Below, in pieces: positions 43,143 through 54,060 of a DNA stretch of 64,000 bases. Source of the stretch: Icerya purchasi. Lineage: Eukaryota; Arthropoda; Insecta; Hemiptera; Monophlebidae. How positions within the stretch are numbered: the stretch's first letter is position 1; every line of letters starts with the position of its first letter. Location of the stretch: NCBI GenBank assembly GCA_039619475.1, contig CM077115.1:103863893-103927892 (forward strand), read 5' to 3'. Position numbers and translations under genes: made by a program. Below the pieces are notes generated by a model that was not told where the DNA came from, did no database searches, and saw only the letters and a program-made list of their open reading frames with translations.

Positions 43143-44099
43143 TCAGATGTTGGCTGTTTTTTTTTTATTCTGGCCTCTAAATTTTGTTAATTGCTGTATA
43201 CTGGTGTTCCACGGAGGGGCTTCAGCCATATGTTGATGAGCCGCTGTCGTCGTACACTGAAGACTGCTAACAACATTCCGGCACTTGATCCCCAGGGGCT
43301 TTGGACTTTTTGGATTTTTTTCATACAGCTGTATATAATTCAAGGCAAACGTTTTTTGATGCGAGGGGTTAGATGGATTTGAGGCCAGATTAAAGAAATA
43401 TTTCAGAGAAAGAAATAGCCTTCTGTATTTGAATGGCAGGACATTAGTTTCTGCATGAAGGCTGTCAATTGAACTGCAGTGTAATGCGCCTGAGATTAAT
43501 CTTAATGCGGAATTCTGAACAGTGTTTAACCTGTTCAGCACATTAGGTTTAGCAGATCTGTATATGACTGAACCGTAATCCATTTTAGACAGCGTAAGAG
43601 CGGAGTAGAGATTCTGCAGGCATTTCCTATCTCCGGCCCATTTTGTATGAGCTGTCATTTTGAGGACGTTGAGTGATTTTTGACATTTCTCTTTAAGTTC
43701 ATCGATGTGCCTGGTCCAAGACAGCTTCCTGTCGAATACTAATCCAAGGATTTTGACCGTTGGAGCTGATCTAATGGGACTGTTACCCAGAGTTATTTTG
43801 CAGTCCGAAGGGGCTTTCCGTTTATTGTTGAAAATAATATTAGCTGTTTTTTCAGCTGAGAAGGCTAAGACCTGGTTTGTAGACCACTCTTGTAATTTAT
43901 CGATCGTGTTTTGAATCCGAACTCTTAGACTTTCCGTATTTGCAGATGTCATGTATATTGTGAGATCATCAGTGAAAAGATTATATTTTACAGGCGGTTC
44001 AATGATTTTGGACAGGTCGGATATGCCTACTATGAATAAGGTCGGACTAATTATCGAGCCTTGAGGCGTGCCGTTTTCTTGACTTCTAGGGGACGACAA
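43143..44099 (-). pseudogene. LINE B RT palm and thumb (318-codon open stretch)
   Basis: Opens with GTPQGSIISPTLFIVGISDL (motif B, residues 10-29), then YNLFTDDLTIYMTSANT (motif C, TDD at residues 43-45, catalytic pair kept), VLAFSAEKTANIIFNN, VKILGLVFDRKLSW (residues 94-107), KMDYGSVIYRSAKPNVL and PPWNTSIQQL near the end. The true frame extends upstream across a frameshift at about 44100, so the ATG is not a real start. Confidence 0.85.
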
Positions 44100-44870
44100 G
44101 ATATCTTCTAACCTGAAACGTGCGGTCCGTCAAGAATGCTTTGACGAAATTAAACAAGTTCCCAGTGACATTCCAGTTTACCCGGGTTTGAATTATTTTA
44201 TGTCGCCATATACGATCAAAAGTCTTCTCCAGGTCAAAGCTTATGAGCATTTTGGACTGATATGAAACAAAGTCGTCACATATTTGCTGGTGGAGTTTTA
44301 CTAGAAGGTCCATCGTGCATCTCTGCGATCTGAACCCGAACTTCATTGGATCAAGAAGTTGCTTTTGTTCAAGAATCCACTTTAGACGAGCGTCTATCAT
44401 TTTCTCCAGACATTTGCATAAAGAATTGGTCAGGGAAATGAGGCGGTAGCTGCCAAGGAGGTGGGGTTTTTTCGGGCTTTAAAACTGGAATTATGTGAGA
44501 AATTTTCCAAGCATTCGGAATTTTCCCCGATGTCCAAATTAAATTGTAGAATTGGAGAATTGTGTTAAGGGATTCCGCAGGGAGCTTTTTGATCATAACG
44601 ATATGTATGCCATCCGACCCGGGAGCTGAGGATCTCATATGATTTAAGGCATCTATTAATTCATCATTGGTAAACGGAAGATTGAACTCTTGTGTACATG
44701 AGGTGGAGGGACCAGCTTTTTGGCCTTCGCAGTTCCTTTTAATAATTTTGAACGATTCTGCATACGATTCAGTGACGGATGATTTATGGAATGATCCGCC
44801 AGGTTTTCCGCAATATCCAACTTGCTGCAATTTGGCCGGAATCAGATATTATCAACGAGATGATTGTGAA
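44086..44870 (-). pseudogene. LINE B RT fingers and motif A
   Basis: ELIDALNHMRSSAPGSDGI near 44640, then KIPNAWKISHIIPVLKPEK near 44500. A frameshift near 44440 leads to MIDARLKWILEQKQLL, PMKFGFRSQRCTMDLL near 44340 and LISFDLEKTFDRIWRH (motif A) near 44240. A second frameshift near 44100 leads into the palm. Confidence 0.82.
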
Positions 44871-44901
44871 TGTTTTTTTGTAACGTAGATGTAAATCGTA
44901 T

Positions 44902-45482
44902 CTAAGATTGTCTTTTTGATTCTCTAAGGAGCCTTTTGCACTTTGCCAGAGCGATTTTGAAGTTTTTGAGGTTTTCTGGCGTCGGATGACACCTTGCTCT
45001 AGACAGGAGTCTATTCTTTTCCATGACCGCTCTACTACAATCGTGGTTCCACCATATCCTTTGTCTACGTGTCGTTCGGGGACTATTTTTTGGAACACTA
45101 TCGGAAGCGTCTGTCGTTAATTCCTTTATTATATGCTCATTAATCTTGTTTACATCGCTAGTGTTTTCTGGAAATTTTAGATTTATCGACTGGGATAATA
45201 ATTCCCAGTTAGCGTCTTTAAGCCTCCAGCTAGGGAATTTTTTGGTATTATTGTTATTCTCTGAGGATTCTATCACTATGAGCAATGGAAAATGGTCGCT
45301 TCCAAAAAGAGATGCAAGGGGTTCCCACTGTGTCACGTGGGCAATAGAATGGCTACAAAATGATAAATCGATAGTTGAGAGCGAACCATTGAACACATTG
45401 AAGTGAGTGTTACTACCAGTGTTCAACAGCGTTAGGTCGAAACAATCCAGAATATTCTCAATATATTTTCCTCTTCGGGTTT
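44902..45482 (-). pseudogene. LINE B endonuclease C-terminus and linker
   Basis: RGKYIENILDCFDLTLLNTGS at 45475-45410, GSLSTIDLSFCS near 45385 and FGSDHFPLLIVIE near 45300 (the SDH catalytic strand, intact), then RQRIWWNHDCSRAVMEKNR near 45055. The N-terminal half of the endonuclease is missing because the sequence stops at the Helitron-like boundary at 45483. Confidence 0.82.
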
Positions 45483-46657
45483 TCTACTTGGATGTATGTA
45501 TGTATGAGTGTATGGATATATGTCGTCCTGTATGTCCTCGATAGACTTAAAAACTATCCATCCGATTTTTATGAAATTTGGACAGTTTATTAATGGGGTC
45601 ATGAGGAACAATATGGGCTATTTAAAAGTCAAAAAAAAAGTAAATAAATAAATTACAAAATAACATACAATTATAACTGATTAAAGAAAACGCGAATTTT
45701 GTTGATCGATTATGTTAGTTTTGACTGCTAATAATAAAAGCACTACATTTATCAGATATTTGTTATTTTCTAAATAAAACATTATATATATATATATATA
45801 CTTATTTGCACAAATAAAAATTAAATATCATTATATTACATTTATAGGTAACATGCACAAACCCTGCTTTTATTACTACAGGTAAGAAAAGATTTAAAAA
45901 GAAATTAATTTAAGCGGTAAAATATTATTCCGTTATAAGAACAATATTCGGATTGCTACGCAGATCTGACGTCATGCACAGCGATGAATGAATTTTGTAC
46001 AATTTATTGTCACATCGTGTTTAGTATATTGTGGAATAAAGACTAAAGAATGATTTACTACATATATGATTCCATTATTTATTGGCAATTTAAACTGGAT
46101 GTTAACACGATTTTTACTTTAAATTGTACGATGAACAACGGGAAGCAAGAGTGGAAATCGTTTGAATACGTAATGCTCAAGTTTGTTTGTCTGAAACAAA
46201 CGAGTAACGGGAAGCAAGACTGGAAACCGTATTTTTGTTATTTGCTACCGGGAATGTTATTTATACTAAAATTTGAAATCCTTACTCGACTATTGTAGTT
46301 TGCTATTGTGATAATAAATTAATCTTAATAAAATAGGTTGAAAGATATAAGTGAAGAAGATGTTCTCTTAAATGTGTAATTATGAGAGATCACCGTGTGA
46401 ACACCTTCAAAATGTTGGCTATGTGTACCGTTTAGTTGAGCGGAACTTTTTATAAGTTATAGTGAGATCGATAATCTTCAGCTAAACGTGAAACATGAGG
46501 ACCAGTTTTTGTTGGACAGTGATAAACATGTTTTCCAAAGAGAGAGGGAATCTTTATATAAATGTAATTCCAGATAAAACAAAAAATTTTTTATGAATTT
46601 TCAAGTACAGATTTAAACGGGTACTAATGCACGGGCGAAGCCGTGGGTAACAGCTAG
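45483..46657 (+). mobile_element. Non-autonomous Helitron-like element 1
   Basis: The 5' side starts TCTACTTGGATGTATG. The 3' side ends with hairpin CACGG-GCGAAG-CCGTG (46630-46645) followed after 8 bases by CTAG (46654-46657) and then T, as expected for Helitron ends (5' TC, 3' hairpin plus CTAG, host A^T). 'aaactatccatccgatttttatgaaatttgg' near 45550 is a phrase I associate with such insect elements. No Rep or helicase coding. The 5' flanking base is T, not A, so the exact 5' end is uncertain. Confidence 0.65.
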
Positions 46658-46689
46658 TTTTATATAAAAATGTGGCAGTACTGTAATTT

Positions 46690-46960
46690 TACTTTAAAAA
46701 TAAAATTAATCAAGTATAAGATGGCAATTGGATAAAAATTAAAAATAAATAATTTAAAAAAAGAATACTAAAACAATTTGCACTAAAAAGTAAAAAAACA
46801 ATTATTTAATAATACGTTTCAAAGTAATATGCTTAAAATTATTACTATCGTTCTTAAACAACATTAACTCACCGAATGGGCGCTAAATTCCAGAGTGTCA
46901 GTTTATTTGACCGTACTTGTCATTCGAGAAATTAAGCTTTTATTTTATTTCTTTTGAGAA
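46690..46960. repeat. Dispersed AT-rich repeat (family D), copy 2
   Basis: Shares 'caattatttaataatacg', 'gttcttaaacaacattaactc' and 'gcgctaaattccagag' with copies at 40-225 and 48890-49025. Confidence 0.45.
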
Positions 46961-47500
46961 AGGATTACTCCCGAACTTATAAAGGAAAGAAATTTTACAG
47001 TTTAACACATTGCCTTTATTAATATCTATTTGCTGCTGGTGATGATGGTAATTTAATAAATTCGGTAGCCAGATTGGATAATCAATAAACAACAGTGAAA
47101 ACAAACAAGTTTTTAACATATGAATTGCTATTTCTCTTTTCTTTCAAATGTTACCTTTAAAGAACGAGCTATTTTTTTTGTTGTATAAAAGCAGAGATTT
47201 TCTTATTCTTTTATAAGTTGAAGGTTTTCTAAGAAGGACAAGTGTTGGGAAGCTATGGCATCTGTATAGCCAATTATTGTCCTTGAAATTAAACTGCACC
47301 AAAAGACCAAGGAGTAGTTTACCAAAAAAAAAAAAAAAAAGAAGCGAAGTTTATACACTGGATCGATGTGTCATGAAATTTCTAATATTTTAGATGGTAA
47401 CGCACTCTATCGTGATTTTTCTGTAATAAAGTGTGAACGTGTATTCAATAGATGACGCGATAACCGTGGTAACCGTTATCTAATATCTTTAAACGAGCAA
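46961..47500. other. AT-rich interval
   Basis: A run at 47322-47340. 'gatgacgcgataaccg' near 47453 resembles phrases near 49669 and 63302. Otherwise nothing recognised. Confidence 0.4.
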
Positions 47501-47505
47501 TTCTT

Positions 47506-48684
47506 GTATATATGTATATATATATATATATATATTTTTGCTATCTCAAAAACGGCTCTAACGATTTGGATGAAATTTTCGCACTAGGTGTATTTTGGGT
47601 CAAGAAATTGATCTGGCAAGTTCAAATCCATGGAAAAATTCGATTTCGCGAGTTTTTTATGATTTTTAATATTTTTAGTATGATACAAATCAGGGTTGGT
47701 GGCGCGATCTATCGGCTTATGCTACGATAGTGTCTTTTAGTACGGGTCGGTGGCGCGATCTATCGGCTTATGCTACGATAGTGTCTTTTAGTATGGGTCG
47801 GTGGCGTCAATACTGGTAGTACAAAGCAATAAAAAATATGGTAGGCAAAACATGCGAGCGGGTAATTCCAGATACCTGGAAACGGCGAGGAACGAATAGA
47901 CAAAAAAAAGGCATCGGTCTTGGCTTTCAGCCGATCAGCGGGCGGTCACATAATGGCGGTTCGAAAATCATGCGCTACACATGCAATAAAAATATATAGG
48001 AGTATATAACAAAAAACAGAAACATCCTAACAAACAGTCCATTTCTTTTTTTTTTTTTCTGTGTTAATTTTATATTTAAATAAGAAAAAAAAAACGCTTT
48101 TTAATAGCTACTAAACAAAAAAAGAAAATCGGTTAATAAACAAACGAGGACTTTACCTCTTTATATGTATATATTAAATGTTTTGCGTATTTATACTCGT
48201 ATATTTGTTTGTGAATGTGAATTACTGAGAATATGTTGTGCACATTTTAGAAACCCCCTTATGTGCAGTGTACCCTTATTATATTTTGCAATGATTTAGT
48301 CGGAAATTTTTTCAAATTGGTTGTAAAACAGCTGATAACAGGTAAAATTACAAGATGCTTTTTATTTGTTTTTATAACGAATAAACCGATAGATAAAGCT
48401 GACGACGATCCTACAGGCCTAAAATTTAATTTTTCTAATAAAAAAGGTATAAAAATATATTCATAGTAGTCATTGAAAACATTTTCCAATCATTCGCAAA
48501 GTGAATTGGAAGGACCTCTACATTATTGTTGCGTTCAGTATTGAAAAGCGAACTATGGAAAGAGGCTTTAAATTCATAAATTAGTTTTATAAATATTTTA
48601 TGTTTTGTGAATATGTATAAGATTAAAATAAAGTTTAAAAGTTACAAAAAAAAATTCCGAGCAAAGCTCGGTCGCCCAGGTACT
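47506..48684 (+). mobile_element. Helitron-like element 2
   Basis: After a TA run the sequence 'aaaacggctctaacgattt' leads into a non-coding element that ends in a strong hairpin, CCGAGC-AAA-GCTCGG (48657-48671), followed by TCGCCCAGGTACT. This is the layout of Helitron 3' ends, although the terminal CTRR is not exact. Contains a 51-bp tandem duplication. No Rep or helicase coding sequence. Confidence 0.55.
47701..47810. repeat. 51-bp tandem repeat, 2.1 units
   Basis: 47701-47751 and 47752-47802 differ at about one position; a third copy begins at 47803. Units start GGCGCGATCTATCGGC. It lies inside Helitron-like element 2. Confidence 0.92.
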
Positions 48685-48889
48685 TATTATTATTGAAAAG
48701 TAGTGCTCAGTCATCGAATTTAATCTGTCAAATAGCTAGGAAATGTATAGGAATATATTACATACTATACACGCATACGTGTCCCGCGGAGCTAGACATA
48801 CTCGCTCACGCATACATCGCATTATAATTGATATTTCACTCTGAGAATGAAGTGAAATAACGTTCAATAGACATGTGTCTGAAGCTATT

Positions 48890-49025
48890 TTCATTTCAAG
48901 ATCTATTTTAGAAATTGAATAAAAATGTATTAAAAAATAAAAAAGTAATTATTCGATGAAGAATAATACGTTTCCGAGCAATATACCTTAAAACATTTTT
49001 CGATTCGCCACCAAATTCTAGTCAA
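48890..49025. repeat. Dispersed AT-rich repeat (family D), copy 3
   Basis: 'attgaataaaaatgtatt', 'aagtaattattcgatg', 'aataatacgtttc' and 'gccaccaaattctag' match copies 1 and 2. Confidence 0.45.
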
Positions 49026-49915
49026 TACAACACAAAAAATTTTTTATATACATACAAACCGACCGACAGGTAGATAACTAGATAGGTGGGTGTAAAATTA
49101 TACGGAGAGAGCGATTACGATAAACGGAATGAGCACGAGTATGATCAAAGAACGCGCACAGTAAGTGAATACAAATTCATTAGGCGCTCGATGCGTACAT
49201 AAATTTTTTACGACTGCCTAAAACTGACGTTATTGAACAGATTAAAGTATCGGCCTAAAGTTTAAAGTGACTATGACGAACGATGTCTCTTTAAATCTCG
49301 CTGACCGTAAAGTAAATTAAACTGCTCTTGGCGCGTGCGCCAAACGTTTACGAAGATTTTATGTAGCGGTTCTTCTGCTCGATGCATTTCGACTATTGCC
49401 GTTTAATATGTCGACCCCATTGAATAGTCTATCGTAAAATACTGAAAGACTTTCGTCGTTCCCTCGGCGCCGGACTGTACTATACCCGGCACCGGTGACG
49501 TACATGATTTGAAGTTTTGCGTTTCGTTTAGATATTGCGGTAGCACGCAAAAATCGTTAAAATCCGCAACCAGCTTCCAACATGTAGTCTAACCCACAAT
49601 GAAACTACTCGTCTTTAATGTGTCTACATCTCGATAGATTAACGGTTCGCGTTTTTGTTGAACGATTGACGTGATAACGCGAGCAACCAAATATTCTCGT
49701 TATCGGTACGAGCTAATTCAAATTTATTAGTTCGCGATGGTCATTTTCATCCGGGTCTTGATTAGCGGTTTAGAAATGAAGTGGAAGAGGATAAAAAATT
49801 AAATATTTAACGCACACACGCGTACAGATTAGATATATAGAAATCGAAAAAATAAAAAAAAAAACGGAATATATTGGAAAATTTTATTTTATTTGATCAT
49901 ACTCACTCTCTTCCC
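49026..49915. other. Higher-complexity, CpG-containing interval
   Basis: Less AT-rich than its surroundings, with many CG dinucleotides, but no convincing reading frame. It may be unique non-coding or decayed element DNA. Confidence 0.4.
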
Positions 49916-49939
49916 ATATTACTATCTATCTAATATACA

Positions 49940-50130
49940 TATATACATAAACTCAGCCCCACATACTTCGCAAGGGACTCTGCCCGTTGACCGCGCCTGG
50001 GGACACCACCGGACCTCAGTATAGAACGAGGAAAATTGATGTCATTCTTTCCGAGTGCGCAAAAAAATAATAAATGATTTTCTTTTTTTGCGCAGTCGGA
50101 AAGAATGACGTTGCAATTAATATAAATACG
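49940..50130. repeat. Decayed palindrome-family arm with perfect-like hairpin
   Basis: 'ctcgcaaggg'-like sequence ('cttcgcaagggactctgccc') followed by inverted arms 50034-50067 and 50083-50118 (AATTGATGTCATTCTTTCC against its complement, two mismatches). The spacer is 15 bp. Confidence 0.7.
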
Positions 50131-50342
50131 CATATGTAATTATATACATATATACATTTATAATATATAATATATACATATATACATTTATAATATATAA
50201 TATATACATATATATGTATATTAATTACAACGTAATTCTTAGGCTACCCCCATTAGAAAAAATGTCTCAAAAAATTGTCACAATTTTATGTAACGTTGGT
50301 TATATTTTATTGGATTTTTGTGATTATGTTATTATATTTATA

Positions 50343-50614
50343 TGGACCGATTTAGAATTACGTTGTAAATTTTGATCATTTTATACAAAGTATAGAAGAG
50401 AAAGAGACATAAATGTAAACAAGAGGGGTCAAGGGGCACAACCCCTTGCGAGGCCAAAATGACCGAGTTTATAAATATATATATATATAAACTCGGTCAT
50501 TTTGGCCTCGCAAGGGGCTGTGCCCCTTGACCCCTCTTGCTTACATTTTTGTCTCTTTCTTCTCTATACTTTGTGTAAAATGATCAAAATTTACAACGTA
50601 ATTCTTAAGTCGGC
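50343..50614. repeat. Long inverted repeat, 127-bp arms
   Basis: Left arm 50343-50470 and right arm 50489-50614 are reverse complements at roughly 93% by eye. They share GAGGGGTCAAGGGGCACA and AATGACCGAGTTT next to the spacer. RNA or single-stranded DNA would form a long stable hairpin. Confidence 0.93.
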
Positions 50615-50804
50615 CCCCATTAGATTTTATAACGAAAAAATGTCTCAATTTTATATAATAATAAAAAAAAAAAAGATACAGCTAATAATTTATTTCATAA
50701 GTTTTATTAAACTACCGAAACAACTTAACATACTGCAACACATATAAATAAGTGGTGGGAGTTCTCATTCATCTACTTGCCCAGTAAAAAGAAATGTATT
50801 CATT

Positions 50805-51035
50805 ATGTTTCCAAAAACGGAAACCGCCATCGAGCGCAAACGTGAATTGCAGAAACGAAAATGGGGCGACGAACTGTTCAATAGCGAAGAATTTGCCAAA
50901 TTTACACGTGATACGCCTTTTGGTTTGAAAACAACAGATGTAGAAAAGTTTGAAGCGTTAACGTTACATAAAATTTCGACATTTTTTGAGACATTTTTGG
51001 GACATTTTTGGGACATTTTTTGGGATTTTTTCTAA
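50805..51035 (+). CDS. Small ORF carried inside palindromic element, unknown
   Basis: 76 codons with higher GC than its flanks and a charged N-terminal half (ERKRELQKRKWGDELFNSEE), then FTRDTPFGLKTTDVEKFEAL. The last ~20 codons read through the repeated 'gacatttttgg' motif and look non-coding (FFETFLGHFWDIFWDFF). I do not recognise it. It could be a captured gene fragment or a remnant of the element's own protein. No splice or promoter evidence. Confidence 0.3.
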   Translation: MFPKTETAIERKRELQKRKWGDELFNSEEFAKFTRDTPFGLKTTDVEKFEALTLHKISTFFETFLGHFWDIFWDFF

Positions 51036-51090
51036 TGGGGGCTGGCCTAAGAATTACGTTGTAATTAATATATATATATATATATATACA

Positions 51091-52090
51091 TACGAATGTA
51101 TTATAGACAGGCGCACTTATTGTTTTGTCTTAACGTCATATAAAATACGAAAATTTGTAATTTTTTAGATTATTTTATTCGGTACGAATCGATATTTGCT
51201 TACGATCAATTTTACCGTCAAGTCAGAAACATGACTCGAAATACGTCGTGCACTAATATCGATAAAAACTGTCGATTCATGGTGCATAGCTGTATTATGC
51301 ATATACGTATATACACGTTTAAGACGTTTCGAGAGCAGAAATAATATGTCGACGAGGACAATGAGCACAGCGAACAGGGAATAAGGAGCAGAACGATTCA
51401 AATTCGTGCTTTGTCTTTTAACCGTCGTCAACTCTTTTCATTCTTCTGATTATTTCCAATTAATTAAAGTCGGTTCTATACGGCACACGCCGATGCGTCC
51501 AAATCGAACGAAGCTGAAGTTAATAGTCGAAATGTAATCAACCGAAGCGCACAGCTCAAAGTTTGCGATATAGGTACGCGATCGGATTTTTAGACACTTC
51601 AACGAAATAAACAGCATCTGTTTTACTCGGTAGCAACTTCAGCATCCCGCGTAATCGATACTGAAGTGCTTATGTAAACGAACATTTTCAACTGCGCATA
51701 CGTATGCGGTTAACTATATTTACCGTCACCTATCTTCTCGATGGGTTTACGGACCTCTTTCTTCATTCCACGGTCACCCATCCATCGCTCCAGATTGATT
51801 ACATAGATACGCGAACGTCTCTCGCGTCTATGTATTGTATATACAGTAAAGCGCGATCTGGTAGCGGAAGAAGAAGATAGAAACAGAAGTTGATTACATG
51901 TTTTCGTCACGCTTTCACGAGTTTACAGATCTTCGTGATCAATCGAATTTTTTATAAGTACGTTAATTTCCAAACGGCGAATAGCACGTGCCCACTCGTA
52001 TCCGGAAAAAATTGTCGGCGTGACCGTTTCAAGTTACGTAGCAAAAGAATCATTGTAATCATGAAAAATGTTTAATGTCATATTTGAACG
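51091..52090. other. CpG-containing interval without recognised genes
   Basis: Complex sequence with several direct CG dinucleotides. Short open frames show no family motif. Confidence 0.4.
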
Positions 52091-52329
52091 GGTGAATCCA
52101 TTTTAACCGTCACTGATTACTTCTTTATGCGGATAAAGTACTGTATTCGCGGAGTATTTCGCATTTTACATGTCAACGGAAATATCTATTTCGACCACCC
52201 TTGGATCCATTTTTAAGTCGTTTTTCGTTTTTATCAAAGGGAAAAACTGTTCATCGTAATGATCAATAGCTTCTACTGCAGTGGCAGACTTTCGCGTAGC
52301 AAATTTCCAGCGATTACGCTATATCTCAT

Positions 52330-54060
52330 ATTCACTTAGAAATATCGTGCCTTTTTACCAACAAGAAGTGTTTTATGTTATCTTTTTAAATTTTTCTTGT
52401 GTTCTAGAGTCATTGCTCGACTACTCTTAGGTAGAAGCATTTGAATCTCTTCGATCCCGTTTCTTCATGTGGTTTAAAGCGGACATCGAGTTCTGTAATG
52501 ACACGGTCGGTCAACAAAGGGATAAAATACATTTCGGCGGTAATATATTTCGGCAATTTCCCCTGGTACATTACTACCCTGGGTTTTGCTTGCAACAACT
52601 ATGCCATTAAAACTCATCTGCTTTGCCTGCTCGAAATCACCTTCATTCCAAATATCTTTTAACGTCATTTTTATAGTTTTTGCATAACTACAAGTGTCAG
52701 TCAAATCGATATTAATTTTTTATATTGTTTTGTTCAGGCTTATTGTATATGCGAACATTTTTCTCAACGTAACTAGCGACACAACAAACTGACTATTTTC
52801 TATGCTGGTTTGTAGTTGGTATGCTCGAGTGGCGACATCTCTACCAGCAACTTCTTTGTTGCAGTGCCTCAAGTGTTGCGCATATTACGGAAAACATTTG
52901 TGCAAACTGTTCTACAGCCGTATGCTTTTTGGTCCACCGCATCTCTCAAAGAGAGATAGATAAGTGTTGAATGAAATGAGTTAATTTGATCAGCAATTTT
53001 CTTCAAAAGGCTATCTCGAAGTGAAAATTGTCGAAAAAAGTTTGTTGCACTTTTTACAGTCTCTATACAGTTTGCGAATCGTAGGTGCCTCACACGAGTG
53101 CGCTACAACTAAGTTGAAAACGTGAGCCATGCAGTGCACGAATTACCTTCTTGGCTATTTTCCTGCGATTATTGTTCTCACGCCTCGTAATCGCTTAGTA
53201 CTGCAAGGCCATCAAAGCCTTATCCAATGAATTTATCAATATTTAAGTTGCAAGATAAGAAATGCATTATTATAATTGTCGTTGTCAATGTTTTGGAAAA
53301 TCTTCTACTTAGATAAATTCAAGAAAATCCTCCCGGATAACTGAGTTTTCAAAGGAGAAGTTAATATATCATAAAACATAACGCTAGTTGTTCTCGCACA
53401 GATATGTCGAGTTTCGTTTGCCAATACAGTAAAAAAGCTAACGCCTCTTTGACCCTTTTTAAGTGCTTGTGCTTGAATAGCATTACCGCACAATAGTTCA
53501 ATCACTTCATTCTAAATTCCCGATGAAGTATAAAAGGATCTATTATGTATGTTTTGTGTAAGTAAATGACTCTTAAGTGCTTCATCGCCAGACCGCGCGC
53601 GACAACGGAGAAGATTTCCGTCATTGTATGCAGGTTCATTTACTCCAACTTCTCCATAATCATCATGTCTTCCTCCTCTTAGAGTAGTCAATTCGTATCT
53701 TCTGCGCAGAAGAACTGTTTCTACATTTAATCTCTGGCGGTTATCTTCAGCAATTTTATAACCTTCCAGATTTTCAAAGACTCCACAATATCAGTAGATT
53801 TTCCTTTCGTGAACTTTACAAAGTTTGCCGCTTGCTTTAAAGCGAACCTAAGATATTTTGTATTTGCGTAATGACTAAAATTCTCTAAAACGCTTTTCCA
53901 GTTAGTAAATGGCGTATTAACTAGAGCTCCGAGATCTTGATAACCACATCCGCCTTGCGCTCTGCTCCAATTAGAACACATAGTTTGCAAAGTGCTCCCT
54001 GCATGACCTTTGTATACTTTAAGCCATGAGGGCTTCACAGTCTAACTGACGTTGAAAAGA
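52330..54060 (-). pseudogene. Second hAT transposase relic, ZMYM1-like (minus strand)
   Basis: From 54038 on the minus strand: FKPSWLKVYKGHAGSTLQTM leads into SRAQGGCGYQDLGALVNTPF and NWKSVLENFSHYANTKY (the TTF-finger region, 54035-53860). Then RYELTTLRGGRHDDYGE (53700) and GDEALKSHLL (53590). KKGQRGVSFFTVLANETRHI near 53455 is the DUF4371 core, with the usual DETTD altered to NETRH. INKFIGYGFDGLAVLSDYEA-like sequence lies near 53230, then IETVKSATNFFRQFSLR near 53060 and DFEQAKQMSFNGIVVASKTQ near 52640. YYRRNVFYPFVDR and ITELDVRFKPHEE follow (52540-52460). It breaks off before the dimerisation domain. Terminal repeats and target duplication not found. Confidence 0.82.

Larger units (their letters stand above)
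42485..45482 (-). mobile_element. LINE B, minus strand, without RNase H
   Basis: Runs from the endonuclease end (45482) to an AAAT-type 3' tail (42490-42510). Domains: endonuclease C-terminus, linker, full RT, a long thumb, and a C-terminal zinc motif, with no RNase H between the RT and the zinc motif. The 3' end recurs as a fragment at 7438-7740. A GAAAG microsatellite lies at 42692-42722. Its 5' side is cut where the Helitron-like element begins. Confidence 0.82.
50220..51090. mobile_element. TA-flanked palindromic element (complete-looking copy)
   Basis: Begins 'ttaattacaacgtaattctta' after a TA run and ends with the reverse complement of that phrase at 51044-51067 before another TA run, so both termini match. 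Inside is a large hairpin, arms 50343-50470 and 50489-50614, with an 18-bp AT spacer. Between the right arm and the right terminus lies extra sequence with a 76-codon ORF. Half-copies occur at 3090-3355 and 19165-19440. Confidence 0.75.
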
